A stretch of DNA of 64,000 bases from Cristatella mucedo (Eukaryota; Bryozoa; Phylactolaemata; Cristatellidae), in the NCBI GenBank assembly GCA_009760855.2, contig WPIO01000001.1:2538501-2602500 (forward strand), given 5' to 3'. The translations under genes and the position numbers were made by a program. Under the pieces are notes generated by a model. The model had not been told where the DNA came from and made no database searches. It saw only the letters and a program-made list of their open reading frames with translations. Each line of letters begins with the position of its first letter. Position 1 is the stretch's first letter. Of this stretch, positions 11,709 to 23,230 are shown in pieces.

Positions 11709-13994
11709 AGTATTATTGATATTATTATTAGACACAAAACAATATCGTCGGAATAGCTCTAAGCAAGGACAAACAGCTGATGCTATGCCCAAGCATTAGC
11801 AAAGTTTTGCTACTCCACCTCACACCTCTAGATTGACAGATCTTTCCCTTGCTTTCGGACTACGTCCAGAGCACCAGTAGCCCTAAGCAACCAGGATAAA
11901 GCTGAAACTGACCCTATAGGATTGTAAAAAAAGACACCAGCCAGAAAGTTACTGACTCCTGACCCAGACCTAAACCTTAGCCACGGGGACTATTTGGTTC
12001 AATCACATCCATCAGGAGTTGGTGAAACCAAAGCCCCCTAGCCAAAATGCACATAGCTCGGTTGAATCCCATTAACCACAAGAACCGAAGACAATCGGAA
12101 TAGTGGATATTATAATCACTCATAAAGCACTACACAGTATCCGGAATTGAAGCCAGGGCCAGCTTGTCATATAAGCCTGGCTTAGCTCAAACAGGTGTCT
12201 TATCCGGACCCACAGGCAGCTTTGTCGGCAGGTCTCCCGGCAGCAGGCACGAGAGGCCTTTCAGACTCACCAAATCCGGCTAAATTTCACTCACTTGGCT
12301 TCGGTGCTCTGATCCGAGCAAAACCAAAGCGATGAAATGATCTAAAGATCCAGAGCTCTGGATTCTGATTCGGAGCTCTGCCACTCTTAGCAAGAAGCCT
12401 GACTTGGTAGAGTGGTGTGCAGAGCAAGCACCACGGCTACAAATGGTGGCAGTTAATGCCGATCGTTTGGAAATTGGCAGTTCAGGTTGGGCACTGATGG
12501 AGAGAGATGGATATCTACATGGAGAGCTCTTCTGATGGAGAGGGGTGTCTGTTCTTGTGTGGTGCTGCCTTCTTCTACATTGAAGGCAGCCCACGGCAAG
12601 AACTCTTGGCAGCAAATGAATGCACCGCACATGCACGTCCGCAATCCAGAGTTAATGCTGCTGCATCTGAAATGGCTAGTGTGGGCTCAATCCAATTACA
12701 CAAGTCAGCACAGAGGAAGTAAATGCTAACTAGCTAGATGATAGAAACAGGCCAGCCAATGGTTTTTGCAAGTGACAGCATAGGTAATGCAAGTGAGTGG
12801 CAGCATGGGTGCCATACCTCACACTGCACCCAGCAGCGATGGGTTTGGCTCTGCACGGACCAACTTAGCTGGACACGAGTTTCAAAGCTTCATCTATCTT
12901 GCCAGCCGTATGATGTCACACAAGAGTTCTCCTGCACTGCATCTAAAACCGGCAGTCTTCTCAGCGACTCTGCACAGCGAATTCGATCTTTAATGATGTT
13001 ACATTTGCTTTTTCCACACTTGTACTACACTTTGAGTTATTGCAGTCAATTCAGGCAATACCGTGTTGAAGATACGAGTGTCTGAGGGAAAGCACATTCA
13101 ATGGTGCAGCACCGTGGCACCAAGTGGTTGCAGGCTTGCAGATAACCCCCACCCCAGGGGCTAGGCTTCGATCAATTCCCTCGAGCCTACTAGCTAGCCC
13201 AGTCTGCGATGCATGCTCAGTGGCGAAGCATACACCCCGGGATGTTGCCTGGACACGAGCTGAGGCACAGAGAGCCAACACACGAGCCAGCACGAGCAGC
13301 CGAATGCCGGACCACTGGCACGGCTCGTCGAGACTCGAGGAGGTGCACGACGAACAGTCAACGACTCTCAAGACTCGGCTACAGCCAAGCATAAGAAAGG
13401 CCAGACACAAGCTGCGCGGGCACACTGTTGGTGCATTTACCGGTCCCCCATGCTGGGCAGGCAGCCTTGTTACCAAGGGTCGGAGTGCAGACAGAGGTGG
13501 CTTGCCTCCTTCTCTCTCCTCCCCTTATCCCTCTATAGGCGGTCAGCATTCGTTCGAAATCGCCACCTCCATGCAGGTCCACGCAGCAATGCAGCCGTGC
13601 GGCAGTGCCACCGTGCGGCAGCACCGCTGGCCGCAGGGTGAAAAGCCACGGCCTCTACGACAAGACCCGGCGTGGTACTGGTGTCGGCTCACCTCTACAG
13701 CGCTAAGGAATGTGAGAACTAGCTCGGTGTAGAGTTTCGGTATAGGAAAAACGGCTGGCACGTGACTCACGTACGACCGCCGAACCAGCAGCTGAAAGAG
13801 AAGCACGTCTGCTAGGATGCGCCGGTCAAGGTACCGGTACTGACAATACACTTCAGCAGCTGTCGAGGAGCCGCCACCTCGGTTGTGTCAGAGCGGATGC
13901 TATGCTGCTTGCTGCTTAAACCACCAAACAGCGATCGCACCCCGGACAGAAGGGTCTTAGCCAGCCAGAACTAAGCCAGACATCAAGGATCCGA
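11709..13994. other. unassigned spacer or intron
   Basis: No recognised exon or repeat family. Overlapping open frames on both strands at 12,280-12,730 and 13,051-13,850 are in GC-richer sequence and show no domain I recognise. Confidence 0.35.
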
Positions 13995-13999
13995 CATTA

Positions 14000-14095
14000 A
14001 TAGTAATAATAATAATAATAATAATAGTAATAATGCACTTGATAAAGCACTCTCAGAGAACTCAATCTCTGTCTAGGCACTTTACATTTGCTCTT
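14000..14095 (-). mobile_element. LINE-A tail remnant
   Basis: Reverse-complement LINE-A 3' end: (AAT)n, then TGCACTTGATAAAGCAC, TCTCAGAGAACTCAATCTC and the CTAGGCACTTTACATTTGC block. Only the last ~95 bp are present. Confidence 0.75.
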
Positions 14096-14930
14096 GTCAG
14101 AGGCAGTAAGTCGTCAAAAAGCAGAAAGGACACTTTTGCATCTCGGTGACCTTCTAATGTCGGTCAGTGGAAGGTGGTCCTGGCACTGTTGGCTAAGGGC
14201 TTCGAGAGGCACATAAGTCCCGACGGTAACTGCCGGCAAATAACTGCCAAATGCACAGACCCTTTACGACCCTATAGAATCGCATGCTGGCATTGTCACA
14301 GTCCTAATTCCCCTCGAGGCTAATGCATGCTGCAACGCGGGCCCATGAGATTAGGTCTGCACCATCCAGCAGTACGGTGGCAAGGGATGCTGCATGCATT
14401 ACATTGCACCGGTTGGAGTGGAGAGAAGCCGGGTGAGCCTGTGGCAAACCGTGTTCATTGTGGTTAGGTCGAGTCTGAAACTATGGCAACAATCATACAC
14501 ATGGTCGAAATGGGCAGATATCACAGCCTCCTTAAGGGTTAATCTTAAGAAAATACTGAGAAGCATGAATGGTCCAATCACAGTCGATTATTTGCTTAGG
14601 GTACCTTTTTAACAGACAAACGTGTTACAAGTGGGACTCGAGAGTTCTGACCATTTCAACAGAAAAGGAAAGCATTAAAATATGAGTATGCAACACAAGT
14701 CTAATTGGGAGGTAAACAGTAAGCACCAATTTTTAGAAATATCAAATTTGCCGACCTCTGCAACATATGCGACTGTGTCCCCCAACTTGTTGAAACTTGG
14801 TACAACGTGGTATGAGTGTTCAGCTTCTTATGGTGCTAGCGCTGCTTAGGCAGAGCTGAACCGGGCACTGGCCAAGCAATATCACTGCAGCTGTCACTGC
14901 TCATTTGCATAGACACCCAGCTTATGCACG

Positions 14931-14947
14931 ATGCACACACACGCGCA

Positions 14948-15006
<59 letters not shown>

Positions 15007-15057
15007 GCAAGCAAGCACACACACACACACACCACACACAAGCACACACCTACACAA
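14931..15057. repeat. (AC)n microsatellite, interrupted
   Basis: An AC run with an ACGCACGCAAGCAAGC interruption around 15,000-15,016. Confidence 0.97.
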
Positions 15058-16160
15058 ACACTAGATCACATACGGTTATGCAGTGGCTGCAATGCAGGTT
15101 ACCAGTGCACCAGCAGTCCAAAGCGCACAGCTGAGTTCCCTCTTTTAATGAAAAGCTGAAATTCGCATGCTGAGATGCTATCTCCAATCAGCCGGCAAAG
15201 GGTTGGAAAGGTCCATCCACCATCAATTGGTGGGGAAGGCACCGGGAGGGGTAGGAGCAGCAGAAAATGACAGAGTGGAGCAGAGGAAGAGGAGAGAGTA
15301 TGAGCAGCAGAGGATATGTCATGAGCTTCGGAGGAGAGGGCATGAGCAGCAGATACGGGAGCAAGGACCGAAGTCGGACGGCAGTTTGGGCATGGTCTAG
15401 CTAACTGCAAGGTGCTTTTGAGCAGAGACAGTGAGGCAGCCCACGAGTCCCTGCGATCGAATTATTGTACTGTCTGCATGCCTGTCAGGTCATCGTACGG
15501 GCCTCACGGCGCACACTCTTAGCACACTTGATCTAAAGGCAGCAGACGCCGGGTGCCCTGCACTCTACTGAGAACTGCTCAAGCATGACTCAGCAGCAGC
15601 ATAACAGCAACTTCGACAGCTCAATCGCGAGCAGGCGATCTATATTCACGAGCTGCCGTGCCCTGCTGGCCAGCGCTGCTTTCCCGCTTGACGTCAGCCT
15701 TAGGTGCAGTGCCCCGCGACTGCTACCTCCGGCTCCACTTGGTGCTGCTTGGTGGCAGTGCAAAGCCATGCTAAAGGCGCCTCCTGTCTCCTCGTGCTGC
15801 AGATGCTTCGGAGCATGTGCCTACCGTATGGGAGCAGTGCAGTAGGGCCCTCCTGGCTAGTTCTGCTCAGGTCAGCTCGGCCCGGTCTGCTGAACACTGA
15901 GCACCATGTGACACACAGCCGAGCACGAACACCCTGCCTACCGCTGCAGCTGCTGCAGCATCAGGTGCTGATTACCGCCGCCAATGTTCTAAAGTGGGAG
16001 CATGCAGACTACATGCCCGAAAGGCCGAATGCGCCCACGGCGGAGCATCTGCCAGAACATCGAAACTGAGACTTCGAGCGACAAGCTGAGGCAAGCAGCT
16101 TTGAAGGGCACGAACAGGCTGGTCTCACAGTTCACTGACACGTTCTGCCGCTTGCTGCTG
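15058..16160. other. unassigned spacer or intron
   Basis: No recognised gene. The sequence is rich in CAG/CTG-containing words around 15,300-15,970, without long tandem runs. Confidence 0.35.
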
Positions 16161-16169
16161 TGCCCAGTA

Positions 16170-16528
16170 GCAGCAGCAGCTGAGGCAGCAGCTGCAGCTG
16201 GGGCAGCAGCGGCGGCTGAGGCGGCAGCGGCGGCTGAGGCGGCAGCGGTGGCTGAGGCGGCAGCGGCGGCTGAGGCGGCAGCGGCGGCTGAGGCGGCTGA
16301 GGCGGCAGCGGCGGCTGAGGCGGCAGCGGCGGCTGAGGCGGCAGCGGCGGCTGAGGCGGCAGCGGCGGCTGAGGCGGCAGCGGCGGCTGAGGCGGCAGCG
16401 GCGGCTGAGGCGGCAGCGGCGGCGGAGGAGGAGGCAGCGGCGGAGGAGGAGGCAGCGGCGGAGGAGGAGGCAGCGGCGGAGGCAGCGGCAGCGGCGGAGG
16501 CAGCAGCGGCAGCGGAGGCAGCAGCAGC
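16170..16528. repeat. GC-rich minisatellite, 18-bp unit
   Basis: Tandem units of the type GAGGCGGCAGCGGCGGCT, about 14 near-identical copies from 16,196 to 16,420. A degenerated GGAGGAGGCAGCGGC part follows. The tract is open on both strands: plus reads Ala/Glu, minus reads Pro/Gln/Leu. Flanking coding evidence is absent, so I treat it as a minisatellite. Confidence 0.92.
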
Positions 16529-16795
16529 GCAGACAGACTCGTCAACTCAATCGATCGCCAGGTTCACTGCATACTGTGGCTACTTCTCAGGCTCAGCTGT
16601 AGCACTCCGGCCATCGGCGCAGAGGCCCGAACCTGGATGCGCAGCTGAGACTACAAAACTTGACACCTGCACTAGCTGACGCTAGTGCGAGTTTCAGACG
16701 ATTGGGTCGATTGTCTTGTCGACTCGGTCCTAGCTACAGCTGTGTCGTCTGCTGGAGCAAGCATTGTACTCCCGTCAACAGAGCCAGTAGGCACA

Positions 16796-16972
16796 AGAGC
16801 CGAGCCGTGATGGCACACTAGGTAAGGCGGTTGCTTTTCACGACCTCGGTCCGAGGTCGTGGGTTCGGTGGGCGATCCTTTATCGCCGCTGCAAGCGGTG
16901 ATGATAGCCGTAAAGGCTCTTCTGTCGCTATTCAAAAGAGGCTGTTTAAATCAGCTAGTACTTTTTATGAGC
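16796..16972 (+). mobile_element. SINE-B copy, plus orientation
   Basis: The tRNA-like head has the palindrome GACCTCGGTCCGAGGTC and a B-box-like GTGGGTTCGG. Then come the GGGCGATCCTTTATCGCC middle and the terminal GAGGCTGTTTAAATCAGCTAG. It matches the copies at 19.4 and 21.8 kb in opposite orientation. Confidence 0.85.
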
Positions 16973-19424
16973 TCAGCTGAGCTGGCCGAAGACAAGTTTT
17001 ATGGGTCAGCCGAAACTAGGCAAGCACGTTCGTTTTTCAAGTTCAAGAGCAGGCAGGGAGGGCCTCTTTGAAAATGGATGGCATGTGTGCTTGTAAAAGC
17101 TGCTGCTTGGCACCTAAGTCAAGTTTACAGCACACGCTAGTTAGACTTGTGGGTATGGTGGGTTCGTGTACGGTGCCATTCGGTGACATTGAAAGACAAT
17201 GCACAAATGCACGGGCACAGATGAGCATACGGGCTGAGCTCACAAATGTGAAACATAAGCCTGCCAGAGACGCTGCATCACTCTAGCTACATCCTAAGGG
17301 GAGTATGAAAAAAAACTCAACATCCAGCTTCTGACGATCGGTCAGGAGCCACAAGCCTAACCCGCTGCAGAAGATCGCAGGAGATACATGCATGAGAAAT
17401 GAAAGGTAACGGTTACAATATCGATGGCTTGCGTTCAATTTACAGAGAATGAAACCCGTGGGTTGGGGCTGCTGTACTTCACGGGTATCTCAGACTTTAA
17501 GTTATGATGTTAATGTATCAAGTCAATATGATACTATGAAGTTATGATATGGAGATACTCTACAGAAAGCAGAAATGCACAGAGATGCAGAAATACGGAG
17601 AAAGAGGTGGAGAAAAACAAGGATAAGACAACAGACAGACAGAAGAACAAGATGAACGAAAGGAAGAGAGAGAGAGAATGAGATAGTATAGATAGGAACA
17701 GGCAGAGAGTGGTTTGCTTGTGGAATTAATGTCATGTTACACAATGACCACTGTGGAACCAGTGATGAACACTTTTGATGGGATAGGTCTAGCTCGGATG
17801 AGGAAGTCATAAAAATAAAGCATCATTAAAGTCCCGAGAAACAGCTTTTGTTCTCTGAAGGAGCTATACAATGGTCCTATCATTATCATCTCAAGTGGTA
17901 ATAGTATCACTGTAGTACTATAAACGCAGGCATGCCTGAATGCACATGCAAGCACATATATAAAGAGGCAGAAATCTGCATATGCTATACCGACCACACC
18001 AGCTCAATATAAGCACGCATTCTAATTTTTTTTGTTTAATGCTAAAACAAGTGTTAACTGCTACAGACCATGCCAGGGTAGAGAAACTCTGCGACCTGAA
18101 AACTGAAGAATGCTTCATAAGGTTATCAGGGCAGAGAACCTTGACAACTGCAACAAAACCGAGTTGTGACCGAGGTCATACACAGCTTTAGATCGCTGGC
18201 TATCTATTCCATTCGACTCGGCTTCAGCAAGCAAAATAAACTTCGGGATGGATGGCACGGCATGAATGTGTCTGCGTTTATTTGCATTCGATAAGTGATT
18301 CTGAACGTCCCACCCAGATTGCGCATAGTCTACACCGAACACACATGCACTACTACCTCTGTAGCCTGCTCCCACCGAGCAGCCACAGAAGCAGTACAGC
18401 AGCCAAAAGTACTAGAGGGGGCTCCCCCACAGACTCGACCTACTGACCTCGATCGAAGGGTACTAAGTGTATTCAGGCTAATAGATAGACCACAAACTTG
18501 CTTTGGGGAAGGGACATACATGGTCCACGTGGCAGCATAACCCTTAATCAGTGTTGGTAAGGCAACAGTGAGGGGCAGCTGCAGATATGCTTGCTTCTAG
18601 AAGGAATCTGTAGGTCAGCATTAGGTAAGGAGACATGCCCAGCATCGAGATGGTGCCAACGCCGGCATGTCGACTAGACAGCAGCATCAGCAGCATTGGG
18701 GGAGAGCTGGTGTTTGGAGTTAAGTGGTCGTCACAACCATCACTTGAAATGTAGAGCCGATCGAGCTGGTCAATCGACCTCCTCCTCCTCCTCCCAAAGA
18801 GCTCCCTCTGCCAACCTCCAGACCTGCCTCCCATTCCTCACCTTCCCCCACCCCTGTTTTGCAGCAGCATGCTCCCATATTAGCCATTAAGCACCTTGCC
18901 CAGCCTCACATGCCTGCATGCAAACGGCTGCTAATGGCAGGCATGTAGGCAGAAGAGTCGATGAATCGATGTGCACACAGTCCAAGGGTGTGCAATCACA
19001 GCCTCAATCAACCAATTGCATGCAACCATCAAAGCTGGATGGCTAACAATTCGACCACCAGTGTCCTGCAAAGGCCATTAGCCCTGCCTATGCTCGGGTC
19101 AGCAGCTCCAAATTCTAATTGGGGTGTAGGAATAGCCCTCGAAAGAATTCGGACCCCTGAGAGCTGCACTGTGTAACATAGAGGCAGCTGCTGCTACCCC
19201 ATGAGTTCACTCAAGCTCACGCCCTACAGCACTTCAATGATAGCCTGAAAATGGCAAGCAGCCGTACAACAGCAGCAGACTGCCAAAGAAGCCTTCGGAA
19301 TAAGCTCCCTAGTTTAAAACATTAATTGTTGGAGCAACAGCATGTAAGGTCACACGCATGAGCACTTACGAAGGTCACCGGATAGTCCAGTCGAGTTGAC
19401 ACTACCCCATCACTACTATAAATA
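16973..19424. other. unassigned spacer or intron
   Basis: No recognised exon or repeat family. Short open frames on both strands have no recognisable domain. A CTCCTCCTCCTCC run lies near 18,780. Confidence 0.35.
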
Positions 19425-19607
19425 AATAAATAAATGCTAGCTGATTTAACAGCCTCTTTTGTATAGCGACAGAAGAGCCTTTCCGGCTATCACCACCGCT
19501 TGCAGTGGCGATAAAGGATCGCCCACTGCAGGATTCGAGCCCACGACCTCGGGGCCGAGGTCGTGAAAAGCAACCGCCTTACCTAGTGAGCCATTACGGC
19601 TCACAAC
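19425..19607 (-). mobile_element. SINE-B copy, nearly full length
   Basis: Read on the minus strand: head with A box TGGCTCACTAGG and B box GGGCTCGAATCC, the family middle part, the terminal GAGGCTGTTAAATCAGCTAG, then a (TTTA)n tail at about 19,420-19,437. It is the clearest copy of the family and the best guide to its Pol III promoter. Confidence 0.88.
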
Positions 19608-19609
19608 CC

Positions 19610-19727
19610 CATCACTACCACTGTCACATCACTATCCCATCACTACAGCTGTCACATCACTATCCCATCACTACAGCTGTCACATCACTATCCCATCACT
19701 ACAGCTGTCACATCACTATCCCATCAG
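19610..19727. repeat. 28-bp tandem repeat, about four copies
   Basis: The unit CACATCACTATCCCATCACTACAGCTGT repeats about four times almost perfectly, starting a few bases past the SINE-B head. Confidence 0.93.
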
Positions 19728-19892
19728 CCGATGGACTTAATCTTCATCTCTAAACTGGCAGCTTTCGGCAAGCATCCATAGTAATGCAGTACCACAGTCA
19801 CGTAAGCCAGCCAAAAAGCTGCTGGCTAAACGACGAGACACATTCCTAAGCTCTTGAGTGAGTGCTCCTGACGTTCTTATAGGCACGCTTGC

Positions 19893-20022
19893 GCACACAC
19901 CTATAGGCACACTTACGTGCGCACACACACACAACACACACACTCACACCTACAAACCCAAACACCAATGGGCACACTTGCTCGCACACATAAACACACC
20001 AATAGGCACACTTACACATATG

Positions 20023-20072
<50 letters not shown>

Positions 20073-20162
20073 TGGGCACACTTACGCGCGCACACACACA
20101 TCTACAGGCACACATACACACACCTGCATGCACACGCGAACACACACACACACACACACAGA
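19893..20162. repeat. (AC)n-rich compound repeat
   Basis: Several AC runs are separated by short units such as CCTATAGGCACACTTACG, which itself recurs (about 19,900, 20,005, 20,068). This suggests a higher-order repeat. Confidence 0.9.
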
Positions 20163-20948
20163 GAAAAACGCCAGCTTAAGATCGAAGACACAGTATCTGG
20201 CCACCTTTCCCAGCATCTGCAAGCAAGCTGCAGCCGGCACCGACGGCTGTGAAACTATACCCTGTTGCGACTGAGGTCCTAAGAAGCTTTGGATCAAGAA
20301 GCCCTTCATTCCATTCACAGCTGGCAGCAGCTGCAAGAGGCTGGCAGCAGCTGCAGCAGCAGTGTGGGGACGTGAGGACGTGGGGCACGTGTCTGATCCA
20401 GAGACACAAAGACAGTCAGACAGAGAGACAGAGACCACAGATAGACACAAGAGAGGCAGACAGACAGCAATGAAGATGCAATGAGCATGCAATGAGCCGA
20501 TTGTGCTTTACTGTAGCTGCAGCCGTTTATCTGGCGAAGTCTGAGGTGATGCTAAAGGTGATATGGCTGGCTCTATCAAGTGCCCGGCAGGTTAGCATCT
20601 CTCAACGCCAACCGACAGCATGCCTTGAAATCTAAAGCATGCCCGTGAAGCTATTGTCTTTTCTGTCCGGTAGCAGCGAAAGCAGTGACACCTAGCAATC
20701 ATTGAGAAGCTCACAGCAAACAGTTCAGTTCTCAGGTGACATGAAAAGGAGCAGCAAACGTCAGCAGCAGCTTGTGCTCGTGCTCAGACCAAGCAAATCA
20801 TTGAAGATCAATGCCAGTTATTAAGTGACAGATTTGCAAAACGCTATCTGAACTGATTTGTGCGTCTAGGCTCTGAAAAGCTGTAAAGGAATGCTGAGTG
20901 AACAAGACATGAACGATCGGAACATTCCGCTTCCAGGTATTCTCTTCT

Positions 20949-21053
<105 letters not shown>

Positions 21054-21447
21054 ATATATACGTACATATACATGTACATGACATTTATTACATAAAACAC
21101 ATTCGTCTTCGGGGGTCACGTTGGGCTCCAACGAATGTGCTATGAATAACAAGCTCTGACTGATTCTTTCAAGCAAACCATGCACTACATTCAAACCAGC
21201 AGAGCAGTGTCGCTAACTATGAAGGATAAACTTCCGTTGCCGTCAAGCATTTACCATGTAGGACGTAGGAGTAGGAGACAAACAAAGAGAATCACTAAAA
21301 CCTCGAGGAGCGGCACATTCCAATGTCGCATGGTCACAGGCATGGTACAACCTGTTCGTACTATGATAGTGCTTGGTACTATGCATTACAGTAAGCTCGA
21401 GCCTATCAGTGCTGCCAGGGACTACATGCCATCCACCTAGGCTCACT

Positions 21448-21450
<3 letters not shown>

Positions 21451-21519
<69 letters not shown>

Positions 21520-21605
21520 CCTCTCTCTCTCTCATTCACTCACTCACTCACTCACTCTCTCCTCCTCTCTCTCTCTCTCTCTCTCTCTCATTCACTCACT
21601 CACTC
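21451..21605. repeat. (CT)n and (CACT)n compound microsatellite
   Basis: CT runs with two short CACT blocks (about 21,535-21,557 and 21,590-21,604). Confidence 0.95.
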
Positions 21606-21779
21606 CCTTCTCCTTCCTGCAAGTGCAGCTGCGTGACCAACCAAGCACACAGCAAACCATTGGCACTCTTCAAAGGTCCTCAGCTTGGCATTAGTGCTAT
21701 AGCTATCCAGCTGCCGGTTCAACACAGCCCTTATGCTCACAAAATCTAAACCTGCGCCAGCTGGAGCCCTCATACAAAA

Positions 21780-21946
21780 TACTAGCAGATTTAACAGCCT
21801 TTTTTGAGCGACACAAGAGCCTTTACGGCTATCCCCGCCGCGTGTGGCGGCGATAAAAGATCGCCCGCCACAGGATGCAAACCCACGACCTCGGGACCGA
21901 GGTCGTGAAAAGCAACCGCCTTACCAAGTGTGCCATCACGGCTCAC
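21780..21946 (-). mobile_element. SINE-B copy
   Basis: Same structure as the copy at 19.4 kb: terminal AGCAGATTTAACAGCC, GGCGATAAAAGATCGCC middle, and head with GACCTCGGGACCGAGGTC. The next bases repeat part of the upstream flank: 'gctcacaaaatc' and 'aaacctgcgccagctggagcc' occur at about 21,733-21,767 and again at about 21,953-21,985. That is a long direct repeat around the element, consistent with a large target-site or local duplication. Confidence 0.82.
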
Positions 21947-22133
21947 CATATGCTCACAAAATCCAAACCTGCGCCAGCTGGAGCCAAAAAGGACACTTAA
22001 CAGGTAAGAGCTACAGAAATCCAAACAAAAACCATCAGAATTTAGAAACTTGGGCAACAGCAGCAGCCACCTGCCATGCCACCGAAGCTGCTACTGTCCC
22101 AATCATGTGCAACAGCCAGGGCTCGAAAACCGA

Positions 22134-22217
22134 ACATAGCATAACATAATATAACATAGCATAGCAGTGACGATTTCGACAGCTGCTATGCTATGTTATA
22201 TTGTATGTTATGTTATA
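22134..22217. repeat. imperfect inverted repeat, about 33-bp arms
   Basis: The left arm (22,134-22,166) and right arm (22,185-22,217) are made of CATAGCATAACATAATATAAC-type words and are near-perfect reverse complements around an 18-bp loop. They abut a tRNA-like sequence. Confidence 0.8.
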
Positions 22218-22224
22218 CGCAGCG

Positions 22225-22345
22225 GCTGCAGAAGAACCTTGGCGGTTGTCACCCGCTGGCTGGCAGCATGGCATTGTGTGAGGCGGCGGGACTCGACCTT
22301 TCAGCCAAGGTCGCGAAGTTCGAGCGCCCTACCACTGAGCGAGGA
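22225..22345 (-). mobile_element. tRNA-like SINE head or tRNA pseudogene
   Basis: The minus strand reads CTCGCTCAGTGGTAGGGCGC (A-box-like) and AAGGTCGAGTCCCGCC (B-box-like) at roughly tRNA spacing. A convincing acceptor stem is not visible. It differs from SINE-A and SINE-B, and no second copy was seen here. Confidence 0.5.
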
Positions 22346-22788
22346 CACGGCAGCCACCAGGACAGACAGACCGCAGCAAAGCTATCGCCGGATCCTCAAG
22401 CCAATCACCACAATGGCCGCCCTGCCCTTTCACCCCACCCCCCATGGGGGAACGAACGGCCGCCGGCAGGCTTCGGGTCGAGTCTTCGTACAACTAAATG
22501 CAACTACACGAGCACGTGGCCAGCTGGGTCAAGTCAGCCTCTCTGGTGCAGAGACGGCTGATTTTAACTCCCTTCTAACTCCCTGGACGCGCTCGTTACG
22601 AGTCCGGCGCTGCTGCAGTGAGGCTCATTGCAAGCAAGCTCGCACGACAGCGTGCGGCCACAAACAGCTCTACTTACAGTAAAGCAGTCTGTGGGGCCGG
22701 CAAGGAAAGGTCACGACCAAAGCAGCTCGGGAGCGCAGCAGCAACGATGACGACGACGACGGCAAAGTGGCTAGCACGTGACTCTCAC

Positions 22789-23230
22789 CTCTCGGAGCGC
22801 CGCAGCTGCTGCCTCCGTCGTCGTCCTCCGAGCTGGCGCCATTGTACAGGCGCTCCATCTCGCACGGGGCACCGGCCTCGCTCTCGGGTCGCAGGACGCG
22901 ACCCAGACGCGACCCGGCGGCGGCAGAGGTGGCTGCGGCCGCGGCCTGACCTGCCCGGCTGCCGCCTGCGACCTCTCTGCTGCTGCTACCGCCACTCCGG
23001 CTGCTGTGCCTGGCCTTGGCTGCGCCGCCAACGCAGCAGCTGAGCGTCAGCCCTAGGCGGCGGATGCAGGCCTGCCAGCAGCTCTCTCGTCGGTCGAGGC
23101 GCTGCTGCTGCTGCTTTCGCTGGACGGCAGGGGGATGCGCTCTCGCGGCGCCGAGTGCCGGGTGCAGAGCCGGAGCAGGAGCAGGAGCAGGCTGCCGCTC
23201 ATCTCTTTTCAGGATTCGTCTCGTGGACAT
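22789..23230 (-). CDS. candidate upstream exon of the dishevelled-like gene
   Basis: A minus-strand frame of about 148 codons is Pro/Ala-, Gln-, Ser- and Arg-rich and ends in the acidic, Ser-rich segment MERLYNGASSEDDDGGSSCG. A good splice donor follows (GAGAG|GTGAGAG, exon end at 22,789). The donor leaves one base, exactly what the Ser-rich exon at 9,146-8,996 needs. A possible acceptor (CCTTGCAG) lies just before the first ATG near 23,250. Composition suits a linker after the DIX domain, but nothing diagnostic is encoded, and the CpG-rich sequence is open in other frames too. Joining it would require a 13.6-kb intron. It could instead be a first exon of another gene or chance. Confidence 0.3.

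Noticed and set aside
19610-19727. Evenly spaced 28-bp repeats, CRISPR-like at first sight
   Set aside because: Copies are head-to-tail with no unique spacers, in an animal genome. It is a plain tandem repeat.
22225-22345. Functional tRNA gene
   Set aside because: A and B boxes are visible but no matching acceptor stem. Treated as a SINE head or tRNA pseudogene.
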